Positions 51,933 to 60,441 of a DNA stretch of 64,000 bases are shown here, one piece after another (position 1 is the stretch's first letter; the number at the start of each line of letters is the position of its first letter). The DNA is from Nocardia cyriacigeorgica GUH-2 (GTDB lineage: Bacteria; Actinomycetota; Actinomycetes; Mycobacteriales; Mycobacteriaceae), in NCBI RefSeq assembly GCF_000284035.1, contig NC_016887.1:1364001-1428000 (forward strand), in the 5' to 3' direction. Under the pieces are notes generated by a model that worked only from the letters and a program-made list of their open reading frames with translations, was not told the DNA's origin and made no database searches. Position numbers and translations under genes: made by a program.

Positions 51933-52217
51933 TCAGGGCAGCATGCCGCACCCGAGGTGGGCGGTGCCCGCCATGGCCGCGGCACTGCCGGTGGCCGCGC
52001 ACAGCAGTTTCTCGCCGCCGAGCAGCAGTCGATCGAGGTTGGGCAGCCCGGCCGAGCCGGTGCCCGAGGATCCGGTGGTGGCCAGACCGCCGGCCGAGCC
52101 GCTGCTGGCCGAACCGGAGTCGGGCATGTCCGGCAGCCCGACCCCCGCCGCGGCGGTCCCGGCGGATCCGGTGACGAGGGTGGCGCCGATGAAGGCTGCG
52201 ATTACCGCGGAACGCAT
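51933..52217 (-). CDS. Small secreted hypothetical protein
   Basis: The 94-residue product has a short signal peptide (MRSAVIAAFIGATLVTGSAGTAAA), then a Gly/Ser/Ala/Thr-rich mature part with SGSASSGSAGGLATTGSSGTGSAG, followed by LPNLDRLLLGGEKLLCAATGSAAAMAGTAHLGCGMLP. Two cysteines near the C-terminus could form a disulfide. I know no family name. ATG 52217 is chosen because it starts the signal; no good ribosome binding site is seen. It converges on ldtB. Confidence 0.65.
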   Translation of the reverse strand: MRSAVIAAFIGATLVTGSAGTAAAGVGLPDMPDSGSASSGSAGGLATTGSSGTGSAGLPNLDRLLLGGEKLLCAATGSAAAMAGTAHLGCGMLP

Positions 52218-52353
52218 CAGGAGATGTTGTCTTTCTCGTCGAACGGGCGCGCCACGGTGGCTGCCCTCAGCGCAGTCTACGGACCCGTACTGAGATGCAC
52301 CACACATTCGGACCACGATCGTTTCACACCTCACATCCGCGGGTCCGGACATG

Positions 52354-52390
52354 CGTGGGCCCCCGGTCCGCGGTGAACCGGGGGCCCGCG
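52354..52390. terminator. Hairpin terminator after APC permease
   Basis: GGGCCCCCGGT (52357-52367) pairs exactly with ACCGGGGGCCC (52377-52387), extended outward by GC pairs to 52354 and 52390. It lies just beyond the stop codon of the leftward permease gene at 52398 and probably ends the four-gene catabolic transcript. Confidence 0.85.
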
Positions 52391-52397
52391 TCATCGC

Positions 52398-53888
52398 TTA
52401 CTGCACCGGGGTGAGGCTCTTGTCCTCCGGCGCCGGCTCGCGGCGCAGCAACGAATGGGACCGGCTGTAGGTGAAGTAGACGACCGTGCCGAGGGCCATC
52501 CAGACCACGAACCGCAGCCAGGTCTCGATCGACAGATTGAGCATCAGCCACAGGCAGGCCAGCGCGGCCAGGATCGGCAGCACCGGCACGAACGGGACCC
52601 GGAAACCGCGCGGCAGATCCGGGCGGGTGCGGCGCAGGATCAGCACGCCCACCGACACCAGCACGAAGGCGACCAGGGTGCCGATATTGACCATCTCCTC
52701 GAGCGTGCCGAAGTCGACGAACCCGGCCAGCAGCGCGCAGACCACGCCGACGAGGACGGTCAACCGCACCGGCGTGCCCTTGCGACCGGTCTGGGCCAGG
52801 CTGCGCGGCAGCAGCCCGTCGCGCGACATGGCGAACAGCACCCGGGTCTGGCCCAGATACATCACCATGACCACCGTCGAGAGCCCGGCCAGCGCGCCGA
52901 TGGCGATGATGTTCTTCACCCACGTGGCCCCGTTGAGGGCGAAAGCCGTTGCCAGGGTGGCATTCCCGTCGGCGAGCTGGGTGTAGGAGACCATGCCGGT
53001 GAGCACCAGCGACACCGCGACGTAGAGCACGGTCACGATGGCCAGCGAACCGAAGATGCCGCGCGGGACATCACGCTGCGGATTGCGGGTCTCCTCGGCC
53101 GTGGTGGCGACGACGTCGAAACCGATGAAGGCGAAGAACACCAGGCTGGCCGCGGCCAGCAGGCCGTACCAGCCGTAGCTGGTGCCGCCGGAGCCGGTGA
53201 GGAAGGCGAACAGCGACTGGCGCACGCCCTCGGCCTTCTCCGAAGGTTCCGACGGTGGCACGTACGGCGTTCGGTTGGACGGCTTGAAGTAGGTCGCGCC
53301 CACCACCAGCACCAGGGCGATCACGCCGAGCTTGATCGCCACGGCGATGGCCGAGACCCGCGAGGACAGCTTGGTCCCGGTGGCCAGCAGCACGCCGACG
53401 ATCGCGATGATCAGCACCGCGCCCCAGTCGAAGTGCACCGATCCGATCTGCACCACCGGTGCGCTGGACCCGAGCACTTCGCCGAGGTACTGCGACCAGC
53501 CCTTGGCCACCACCGAGACCGCCAGCGCGAATTCCAGGATCAGGTCCCAGCCGATGATCCAGGCGATGACCTCGCCGAAGGTCGCGTAGGCGTAGGTGTA
53601 GGCGCTGCCGGCCACCGGAACCGTCGAGGCGAATTCGGCGTAGCACAGCGCCGTCAGCCCGCACGCGATCGCCGCAAAGACGAACGCGAGCGAGACCGAG
53701 GGCCCGGCCACCGTGCCCGCCGTGCGCGCGGTGAGGGTGAAGATGCCGGCGCCGATGACGACCGCCACACCGAAGATGGTGAGGTCCTTGGCCGTCAGGT
53801 CCTTGCGCAGTTTCGAATCCGGTTCGTCGGTATCCCGGATCGACTGTTCCACCGATTTGGTGCGGAACATTCCGCTCGCGATCGCCAT
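52398..53888 (-). CDS. APC family amino acid permease
   Basis: The 496-residue protein has 12 or more predicted membrane helices and the APC superfamily start: an N-terminal LRKDLTAKDLTIFGVAVVIGAGIFTLTARTAG (about residues 25-56), then CYAEFASTVPVAGSAYTYAYATFGEVIAWIIGWDL. It resembles the YfnA/cationic amino acid transporter group by its SLVFFAFIGFDVVATTAEETRNPQRDVPRGI segment. ATG 53888 follows AGGAGACCTGCA. The gene is 32 bp downstream of the amino acid dehydrogenase, so uptake and deamination are co-expressed. Branched-chain or aromatic amino acids are likely substrates by context. Confidence 0.92.
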   Translation of the reverse strand: MAIASGMFRTKSVEQSIRDTDEPDSKLRKDLTAKDLTIFGVAVVIGAGIFTLTARTAGTVAGPSVSLAFVFAAIACGLTALCYAEFASTVPVAGSAYTYAYATFGEVIAWIIGWDLILEFALAVSVVAKGWSQYLGEVLGSSAPVVQIGSVHFDWGAVLIIAIVGVLLATGTKLSSRVSAIAVAIKLGVIALVLVVGATYFKPSNRTPYVPPSEPSEKAEGVRQSLFAFLTGSGGTSYGWYGLLAAASLVFFAFIGFDVVATTAEETRNPQRDVPRGIFGSLAIVTVLYVAVSLVLTGMVSYTQLADGNATLATAFALNGATWVKNIIAIGALAGLSTVVMVMYLGQTRVLFAMSRDGLLPRSLAQTGRKGTPVRLTVLVGVVCALLAGFVDFGTLEEMVNIGTLVAFVLVSVGVLILRRTRPDLPRGFRVPFVPVLPILAALACLWLMLNLSIETWLRFVVWMALGTVVYFTYSRSHSLLRREPAPEDKSLTPVQ

Positions 53889-53920
53889 TGCAGGTCTCCT
53901 CTCTGAGTCCGCCGGCGCCG

Positions 53921-55000
53921 TCAGAGCGACCGCGGGATGGCGTCGAGGCGGCGTTCGGCGAACCGGTTGGCGGCCGCGCCGGTGCCGATGCCCTCGGCCC
54001 GGGCGGTGGCGATGATGTCGCGGCACCGGTCGAAAATGCCCGCTACCTCGAACTCCACCTCGGCCGGTGCGGCGGCCCGCAGCTCGCCGGCGACCTGGAT
54101 GAGCCCGCCGGCGTTGGCGACGAAATCGGGCACCCAGGTGATACCGCGCTCGGCGAGCAGCTCTTCCACGCCCGGCTCGGCCAGCTGATTGTTGGCGGCG
54201 CCGCAGATGAGCTTCGCTTCGATATCGGCGGCGCTGGTGGGCGTCAGGGTGGCGCCGAGGGCGCAGGGTGCGTAGACGTCGACGGGTGCGGTCGAGACCG
54301 CGCCGAGCAGCCGCACCGCGGGGTGCTCGTCCGCGACCCGCTGCATGGCCGCCTGGTTCACATCGGCGACGCAGACCTCCGCGCCGTCGGCGAGCAGCAG
54401 CGCGATGAGTTCGCGCCCGACCTTGCCCGCACCCTCGACGCCGACCGTGCGGCCCGCGAGGGTCGGTGCGCCCCAGACGGATTCGGCGCCGGCGCGCATC
54501 GAGTGGAAGACGCCGAGCGCGGTCAGCCGGGCGCTGTCGCCGGAGCCGCCGGCCGCGACGCTGCGTCCGGTGACGTGGCGGGTGTGGCGGCCGATGACGT
54601 CGAGATCGTCGGTGTTGGTCCCGACATCGCCCGCGGTGATGTAGCGCCCGCCGAGGGTGTCGACGAACCGCGCGTAGGCCGCCAGCAGCGCCTCGCTCTT
54701 GTCGGTGGCCGGGTCGCCGATGATGACGGCCTTACCGCCGCCCAGGTGCACACCGGCAGCCGCCGCCTTGTAGGTCATGCCCCACGACAGCCGCAGCACG
54801 TCCTGCAACGCCGCGGATTCGTCGGCGTACGGGTAGAAGCGGGTGCCGCCGAGGGCGGGGCCGAGCGCGGTCGAATGGATCGCGATGATCGCCTTCAGGC
54901 CGGTATTGTCGTCCTCGCAGAACACCACCTGCTCGTGGCGGCGGGCGCTGAGCTCATGCGAGCGGCCGAAGACTCCTGCATCGGTGTGCAGAACTGTCAC
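53921..55000 (-). CDS. Leu/Phe/Val-type amino acid dehydrogenase
   Basis: The 359-residue enzyme belongs to the Glu/Leu/Phe/Val dehydrogenase family (leucine- or valine-dehydrogenase length) and deaminates an amino acid to its 2-oxo acid with NAD. Key parts are GPALGGTRFYPYADESAALQDVLRLSWGMTYKAAAAGVHLGGGKAVI with two conserved lysines (about residues 65-88), TAGDVGTNTDDLDVIG, and the nucleotide fold VGVEGAGKVGRELIALLLADGAEV. The GTG start at 55000 follows AGGAAAGGAATCGACA. It sits between the permease and the indolepyruvate oxidoreductase, which would use the 2-oxo acid product. Leu, Val and Phe cannot be separated by eye. Confidence 0.92.
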   Translation of the reverse strand: MTVLHTDAGVFGRSHELSARRHEQVVFCEDDNTGLKAIIAIHSTALGPALGGTRFYPYADESAALQDVLRLSWGMTYKAAAAGVHLGGGKAVIIGDPATDKSEALLAAYARFVDTLGGRYITAGDVGTNTDDLDVIGRHTRHVTGRSVAAGGSGDSARLTALGVFHSMRAGAESVWGAPTLAGRTVGVEGAGKVGRELIALLLADGAEVCVADVNQAAMQRVADEHPAVRLLGAVSTAPVDVYAPCALGATLTPTSAADIEAKLICGAANNQLAEPGVEELLAERGITWVPDFVANAGGLIQVAGELRAAAPAEVEFEVAGIFDRCRDIIATARAEGIGTGAAANRFAERRLDAIPRSL

Positions 55001-55183
55001 TGTCGATTCCTTTCCTGGGCGCCGGGCAGCGGTGCCGGTGGGCTGGGAGCTGCCGCGGCTGGGTGGTTCGCCGCGGGTGTGCGGCGGATTTCTGTTGTCG
55101 CTGTGTTGTGAGCGGCCGGTAGCCGTGGCTTCCCGCACCGTGTGCGGCACAGGGCCCGTGCGGGTTTCGCGCGGTAGGCCGGC

Positions 55184-58100
55184 TCAGTGCTCGATGCCGA
55201 GTTCGCGCAGTCCGGCCCAGTACAGCTCGACGTTGCCGAGCTTCACGTCCTCATATCCGCGGACGACATCGGGCAGTTCGGCGGCCTTCGTCGCGGTGTC
55301 GTAGGACTCGCCGGTCAAGCCGTCGGCGAGGCGGCACACCATATCGGTGTAGTGGGCGAGCAACCGGCGCTCGACCTTGCGGACGTGCGCGTAGCCGAAC
55401 GGATCGAACTTGGTGCCGCGCAGTACCTTGCCCTTGGCCAGCACCTTGAGCACCCCATGCGATTTCGGTCCGAACCCGATCTTCTTGCGCCGTCCCATGG
55501 CCCGCAGCACCGGCGGATGCAGCTTGTAGGTGAGTTTGTCCCCGCCCGGCACCTGGGCCTGCACCTCGGCCAGGAACGCCGGGTCCACCAGCAACCGCGC
55601 CACCTCGTACTCGTCCTTGTAGGCGGTGAACTTATAGAGCCCGCGCGCCACGGCCGCGCTGAAGTCGGTGCGCTCGGTGACCGCGCGCTCGGCCGACCAC
55701 ACGCGCTCCACGGTCGCAACGTATCGCCGCGCCACAGTGGCGTTCTGGTAGCCGACCAGTTCGGCCGCGCGCCGCTCGACGAGCCGTCGCACCTCGCCGT
55801 CGATCGTGGTGTGCGCCAGCAGATCCGCCGGGACCGGCGGCGGGGTGCGCCGCGGCTGCCCCTCATGTACAGCCGCGGCGAACGCCGCCGGATCGGCGAT
55901 GGCGGCGCGACCCCATCGGAAGGCGGCGATATTGCTGTCCACCGCCACACCGTTGATCCCGATGGCCTCTTCGATCGCCGCGGCAGGCAGCCGCAGACCA
56001 CCGCTCTGCACGGCCGCACCGACGATCAGGAAATTGGCCGCCGCGGTATTGCCGAACAGTGTCTGGGCGGCGGCCAGCGCGTCGAAGTGCCGCAGCGAGT
56101 GCGATACCGCGTCCAGCCGGTCGAGCAGCAGGCCGGTGCCGGGGTAGCCGACCGACTTGTCGTAGACCATGTCGCCGGTCGGGGTCTGGCTGGTCGAGGC
56201 GACCGCGATGGTGCTCGCCGCATCGCCGTACTGGAGGTAGCGCGGGTCGGTCGCGGTGAGCAGGTCGATGGCCATGATGCAGTCGGCGCTGCCCGGGGTG
56301 AGCCGGTTGGACGGTTCCAGCGCCGAAGCGGAGAACCGCAGATGCGACACGACCGGGCCGGCCTTCTGGCTCAAACCGATCTGATCGAGGCTTTCCACCT
56401 CGTAGCCCGCGCGCAGGGCCGCGGTCGCGAGCACCTGGTTCACGGTGACGATTCCGGTGCCGCCGATGCCGGCGATTAGCACGTTCTGCGTGCCCGACGG
56501 CGCGCCGAGACCCGGATCGGGCACCGCGGGCGGCTCGGCGGCCTTCGGCGCTTTCCGGCTCTTCTTCTGTGGTGTGAGCTCGACGGTCACGAACGACGGG
56601 CAGTCGCCGTCCAGGCAGCTGTAATCGGTATTGCAGGAGGTCTGATCGATGCGGGTCTTGCGGCCGAACTCGGTCTCCACCGGCTGCACCGACAGGCAGT
56701 TGGACTTGGTGCCGCAATCGCCGCAACCCTCGCAGACCGCCTCGTTGATCACCACGCGGGTGTTGCGCACCGGCAGCGCACCGCGTTTGCGCTGCCTGCG
56801 GGCATCGGCGGCGCAGTGCTGGTCGTAGATCAGCACCGTGACGCCCTTGATCTCGCGCAGCATTTTCTGCGCCTCGTCGAGCCGGTCGCGATGCCACAGC
56901 AGCGTGCCCTTGGCCAGGTCCTTCTTCTTGTGCCGCTGCGGCTCGTCGGCGCAGATGATGATCTTCTTGACGCCCTCCACGGTCAGTTTGTGGGTCAGCT
57001 GCGCGACGGTCAGGATGCCCTCGACGTCCTGGGCGCCGGTCATCGCGACGACCTCGTTGTAGAGCAGCTTGTAGGTGATGTTCACCCCGGCCGCCACACA
57101 CGCCTGCACGGCGAGCTGGCCGGAGTGGAAGAAGGTGCCGTCGCCGATGTTCTGGAACAGATGCGGCACGTCGGTGAACGGCGCCTGGCCGATCCACTGG
57201 CTGCCCTCACCACCCATCTGGGTCAATCCGGTGACGGCGCTGTCGCTGCGGCCGGACATGGTGACCAGGGTGTGGCAGCCGATGCCGCCGCCACCGATCG
57301 AGCCCTCGGGCAGCGCGGTGGAGCGATTGTGCGGGCAGCCGCTACAGAAGTACGGCGTCCGCTTGGCGGAGAGCACTTCCAGCGAAAGCGGCGGCGGCGC
57401 GGCCCTTTTCAGCTCGACCCGATCGCGCAGCACCCGGCGCAGCGGGCCGAGCAGGCGGCCCGCGGTGAGCTCACCGTCGACCGGCATGAGCCGGGCACCG
57501 CGCTCGTCCTGCTTGCCCAGGATCCGCGGGGCATCCGCGGTGCCGTAGAGGATTTCGCGGATCTGCGTCTCGATGAACGCCGTCTTGTCCTCGACCACCA
57601 CCAGTTGGTCGAGGCCACGCGCGAACTCGGTGACCACGCCCGCCCCGATCGGGTAGGGCATACCGATCCGCAGCAGCCGGATACCGGCGCGGTGCATGGC
57701 GGCCTCGTCGACGCCGAGGTCCAGCAGCGCCTGGCGGACCGCGTCGAAGGTGGTGCCGGTCGCGGCGATGCCGATCCGGGCGTCGGCCGGATTCACCTCG
57801 ATGACGTCGAGATCATTGGCCGCGCCATAGGCCCGGACCATCGCCCAGCGCGGGCCGTACAGATCGGCCTCGGCCAGCACGCTGTCGGTCGGGGCCGCCA
57901 TCGGCCGCTGCCGGTAGGTGAAAGGCTTGCCCTCCCAGCGCACCTCGGGCACGACGATCGGCCGGTCGGCGACCGAGGCGTCCACCGTCCAGGCGCCGTC
58001 GGCGACGTCGGCCACGATCTTCATCGCCACGACACAACCCGAGGCCCGCGACAGCGCCACGCCCTGCATGCCCATGGTGATGATTTCCTCGGCATTGCGC

Positions 58101-58657
58101 GGGAACAGCACCGGCACGCCCAGCGCGGCCAGCGAGCGCTCGCTCACCGCGGGCACCGTCGAGGATTTCGAGGCCGGATCGTCGCCCACCAGCAGCAGCA
58201 CGCCACCGCGCGGGTTGACCCCGTACATATTGGCGTGCCGGATGGCGTCGGTGGCGCGGTCCACGCCCGGTCCCTTGCCGTACCAGACCCCGACGACGCC
58301 GTCATGGGTCGCACGGCCCGCGGGCAGGTCCGCCTGGCTGCCCCACACCGAGGTCGCGGCCAGCTCTTCGTTGAGCCCGGGCACGAAGGTGATGTCGTGT
58401 TCGGCGAGCACCTCCGGCATGCCGGACAGCATCTTGTCCACCCCGCCCAGCGGGCTGCCCTGATAACCGGAGACGAACGTCGCGACCCGGCGCCCGGCCC
58501 GGATATCGCGCACATGCTGTTCGACCAGCAGCCGCGCGATGGCCTGGACGCCGGTGAGCAGGACCGGGCCGGCCCCGGAGCGGTAGCGGTCGGCGAGGTC
58601 GTACGGCGCGGTCGGCTCGGCCTGCGGCACACAGGTCGGACAGGCAACGGTCGTCAT
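55184..58657 (-). CDS. Fused indolepyruvate:ferredoxin oxidoreductase
   Basis: The 1157-residue protein fuses the IorA and IorB parts and oxidatively decarboxylates aryl- or branched 2-oxo acids to acyl-CoA, passing electrons to ferredoxin. Order: a pyrimidine-binding/transketolase-like N-domain (ATFVSGYQGSPLGGVDKML, about 60-78), TPP domain with FCSGCPHNRSTALPEGSIGGGGIGCHTLV (about 430-460), a ferredoxin-like cysteine region (VCEGCGDCGTKSNCLSVQ; later SCNTDYSCLDGDCPSF), then the gamma domain with LIAGIGGTGIVTVNQVLATAA. ATG 58657 is used. It is followed on the same strand by the amino acid dehydrogenase 183 bp downstream and preceded by an Lrp gene. Confidence 0.92.
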   Translation of the reverse strand: MTTVACPTCVPQAEPTAPYDLADRYRSGAGPVLLTGVQAIARLLVEQHVRDIRAGRRVATFVSGYQGSPLGGVDKMLSGMPEVLAEHDITFVPGLNEELAATSVWGSQADLPAGRATHDGVVGVWYGKGPGVDRATDAIRHANMYGVNPRGGVLLLVGDDPASKSSTVPAVSERSLAALGVPVLFPRNAEEIITMGMQGVALSRASGCVVAMKIVADVADGAWTVDASVADRPIVVPEVRWEGKPFTYRQRPMAAPTDSVLAEADLYGPRWAMVRAYGAANDLDVIEVNPADARIGIAATGTTFDAVRQALLDLGVDEAAMHRAGIRLLRIGMPYPIGAGVVTEFARGLDQLVVVEDKTAFIETQIREILYGTADAPRILGKQDERGARLMPVDGELTAGRLLGPLRRVLRDRVELKRAAPPPLSLEVLSAKRTPYFCSGCPHNRSTALPEGSIGGGGIGCHTLVTMSGRSDSAVTGLTQMGGEGSQWIGQAPFTDVPHLFQNIGDGTFFHSGQLAVQACVAAGVNITYKLLYNEVVAMTGAQDVEGILTVAQLTHKLTVEGVKKIIICADEPQRHKKKDLAKGTLLWHRDRLDEAQKMLREIKGVTVLIYDQHCAADARRQRKRGALPVRNTRVVINEAVCEGCGDCGTKSNCLSVQPVETEFGRKTRIDQTSCNTDYSCLDGDCPSFVTVELTPQKKSRKAPKAAEPPAVPDPGLGAPSGTQNVLIAGIGGTGIVTVNQVLATAALRAGYEVESLDQIGLSQKAGPVVSHLRFSASALEPSNRLTPGSADCIMAIDLLTATDPRYLQYGDAASTIAVASTSQTPTGDMVYDKSVGYPGTGLLLDRLDAVSHSLRHFDALAAAQTLFGNTAAANFLIVGAAVQSGGLRLPAAAIEEAIGINGVAVDSNIAAFRWGRAAIADPAAFAAAVHEGQPRRTPPPVPADLLAHTTIDGEVRRLVERRAAELVGYQNATVARRYVATVERVWSAERAVTERTDFSAAVARGLYKFTAYKDEYEVARLLVDPAFLAEVQAQVPGGDKLTYKLHPPVLRAMGRRKKIGFGPKSHGVLKVLAKGKVLRGTKFDPFGYAHVRKVERRLLAHYTDMVCRLADGLTGESYDTATKAAELPDVVRGYEDVKLGNVELYWAGLRELGIEH

Positions 58658-58693
58658 GACACCTCACCACTCTTTCCACAACCCAGATCGTGA

Positions 58694-58781
58694 GCTGCAA
58701 ACGAAGGGACTTGCGTTCGGTGCAGCGAAATGTGCCGTGGATGGGTGATCTGTGTCAACAGTCGGCAGAAAGGTTGATCAA
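58694..58781. promoter_or_regulatory. Candidate Lrp-controlled promoter region
   Basis: Between the Lrp gene and the oxidoreductase there are two dyads: GCTGCA at 58694-58699 with TGCAGC at 58721-58726, and the perfect 8-bp palindrome TTGATCAA at 58774-58781, followed by an AT-rich stretch. Lrp proteins often bind several imperfect dyads near the gene next to their own. Function is inferred from position. Confidence 0.35.
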
Positions 58782-58854
58782 TCTGCTCAAAAGTGATCTG
58801 GAGCACTCCGGCGTGTGCGTCAGTCTGCTCGAGCCGGGGGAGATCTGGGTCACA

Positions 58855-59340
58855 TCAGGACGTGGGCGGGTTCTCGGTCAGGTGCTCGACGATCGGCAGG
58901 CACCGGTACTGGATCGGGGTGGCCAGCGCGAGCATGGTCTCGGTGTGTTTGACGCCAGGGATGGCATGCACCCGCTGGATGATCTCGAGCAGGTCCTGCT
59001 GGGTGCGGGCGGCGATGCGCACCAGCAGGTCGGCCCGTCCGGTCGTCGCGTGCACCTCGAGCACATGCGGGAAGGCACGCAACGCCTCGACGATGGCGTC
59101 CATCTTGTTCTGGTCGAGTTCGATGCCAAGGAACGCGTGCACGGCGAACCCGACGGCCTGTAAGTCCACGTCGGGCGGGTATCCGCGCACCGCGCCGGAG
59201 GATTCGAGCCGCTTCATCCTGGCCTGGACGGTGTTGCGGGCAATGCCCAGCCGCTGAGCGAGTTCGAGAATCGGCGCGCGCGGATCGGCCGCCAGCTCGG
59301 CCAGCAGCGCGGAGTCGAGGGCATCGATCTTGATGGCCAT
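58855..59340 (-). CDS. Lrp/AsnC family regulator
   Basis: The 161-residue protein has an N-terminal HTH (about 8-52: ALDSALLAELAADPRAPILELAQRLGIARNTVQARMKRLESSG) and a C-terminal RAM/AsnC ligand domain (about 65-150: FLGIELDQNKMDAIVEALRA, ATTGRADLLVRIAARTQQDLLEII). These proteins sense amino acids. Directly upstream of the amino-acid catabolic genes on the same strand, it is probably their activator. ATG 59340 (MAIKID) is preferred over the in-frame ATG 59355. Confidence 0.9.
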   Translation of the reverse strand: MAIKIDALDSALLAELAADPRAPILELAQRLGIARNTVQARMKRLESSGAVRGYPPDVDLQAVGFAVHAFLGIELDQNKMDAIVEALRAFPHVLEVHATTGRADLLVRIAARTQQDLLEIIQRVHAIPGVKHTETMLALATPIQYRCLPIVEHLTENPPTS

Positions 59341-59365
59341 GACGCATTCTCGCACGGTGAAAAAA

Positions 59366-59399
59366 GTTCGGGCCCGGGAGAATTCTCCCGGGCCCGAAC
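59366..59399 (-). terminator. 34-bp perfect palindrome, terminator of tRNA-His
   Basis: The region 59366-59399 is exactly self-complementary (centre GAATTC), giving a stem of about 15 bp with a minimal loop. On the minus strand it is followed by TTTTTT and lies just after the tRNA-His 3' end, which is a textbook intrinsic terminator and rare in this GC-rich genome. Confidence 0.92.
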
Positions 59400-59403
59400 C
59401 TCG

Positions 59404-59480
59404 TGGGGTGAGTGACGGGACTCGAACCCGCGACAGCCAGGATCACAACCTGGTGCTCTACCAACTGAACTACACTCACC
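59404..59480 (-). tRNA. tRNA-His (anticodon GTG)
   Basis: Read on the minus strand, the acceptor GTGAGTG (59479-59473) pairs with CACTCAC (59414-59408). An extra G at 59480 pairs with discriminator C at 59407, the G-1 identity element of histidine tRNA, and CCA is encoded at 59406-59404. The anticodon loop TTGTGAT in the CCAGG/CCTGG stem gives GTG. The T arm is GCGGGTTCGAGTCCCGT. It lies beside orn, as does hisT in M. tuberculosis. Confidence 0.96.
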
Positions 59481-59534
59481 ATCGCCGGTGCGATACCGGC
59501 GCGGTCGATAGTAGCGCGTCAACCCCTCTTGGAG

Positions 59535-60176
59535 CTAATCGGTTACCGGCGCGTCGCTGACCTGGGGGTTTTCCTGCTCACCCATGACCTCGGCGGCCAC
59601 CGCGGCGATCTCCGCGGTCGACGGGCCGGGCGCGGGCACGAACGCGGTGCGGCGGTAGTACTCGAGCTCGCGGATGGATTCCTTGATATCGGCCAGCGCG
59701 CGATGGGTCAGGCCCTTCTCCGGCTGGCCGAAGTAGATCCTCGGGTACCAGCGCCTGCACAGCTCCTTGATCGAGCTGACGTCGATCATCCGGTAGTGCA
59801 GGTGGCTGTCGAGGGCGGGCATATCGCGCGCGATGAAGGCGCGGTCGGTGGCGATCGAGTTGCCGGCCAGCGGCACCGTGCCGGGGGTGGGGGCGAACTG
59901 GCGGATGTAGTCGAGCACCTGCTGCTCGGCCTCTTCCAGGGTGACCGCGGAGCGGCGCACCTCATCGGTGAGGCCGGAGCGGGCGTGCATGTCGGCGACC
60001 ACCGGCGGCATGGCGGCCAAGGCCTCGTCATCGGCGTGGATGACGATGTCGACGCCGTCGCCGAGGATATTGAGGTCGCTGTCGGTCACGAGTGCGGCCA
60101 CCTCGATCAGCTTGTCGCTGTCCAGGCGCAGCCCGGTCATCTCGCAATCCATCCACACCACTAATTTGTCGGACAC
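59535..60176 (-). CDS. orn: Oligoribonuclease
   Basis: The 213-residue DEDDh exoribonuclease degrades 2-5 nt RNAs and pGpG. The Exo I motif [11 protein letters not shown] holds Asp10 and Glu12; Exo II includes [20 protein letters not shown]; Exo III is [13 protein letters not shown] with the catalytic His and Asp. The C-terminal tail (about 185-213) is slightly longer than in E. coli Orn. The GTG start at 60176 is used. It is divergent from the DUF853 gene, the arrangement known for Rv2511/Rv2510c. Confidence 0.95.
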   Translation of the reverse strand: MSDKLVVWMDCEMTGLRLDSDKLIEVAALVTDSDLNILGDGVDIVIHADDEALAAMPPVVADMHARSGLTDEVRRSAVTLEEAEQQVLDYIRQFAPTPGTVPLAGNSIATDRAFIARDMPALDSHLHYRMIDVSSIKELCRRWYPRIYFGQPEKGLTHRALADIKESIRELEYYRRTAFVPAPGPSTAEIAAVAAEVMGEQENPQVSDAPVTD

Positions 60177-60441
60177 TCGCCATACCCTAGTCAGCGCGGA
60201 ACCGGGCGTGTCCGATTACCTCACTTCGCCTGTGCGCGCCGGATCCGGCGATACGCTGTTGGCCAAGCACGTCGGCCCGGCTCGCCCGCGACGACGTGCC
60301 GCTCGGAAGTCCGGTTAGGCGTTCGATACTGCGGGAAAGCCGCAGGCGAAGTACCCGCCCTCGCGGAGCTCCCGGAGTCGCGGTCGGCACCGCCGCGAGC
60401 CTCCGCCGGCGGGTGTTCGGCTCGACACAGGAGGACCTGCG

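Noticed and set aside
56816..58693. A 625-codon plus-strand frame
   Set aside because: It is antisense to the indolepyruvate oxidoreductase; His/Arg/Gly-rich shadow composition with no family motif.
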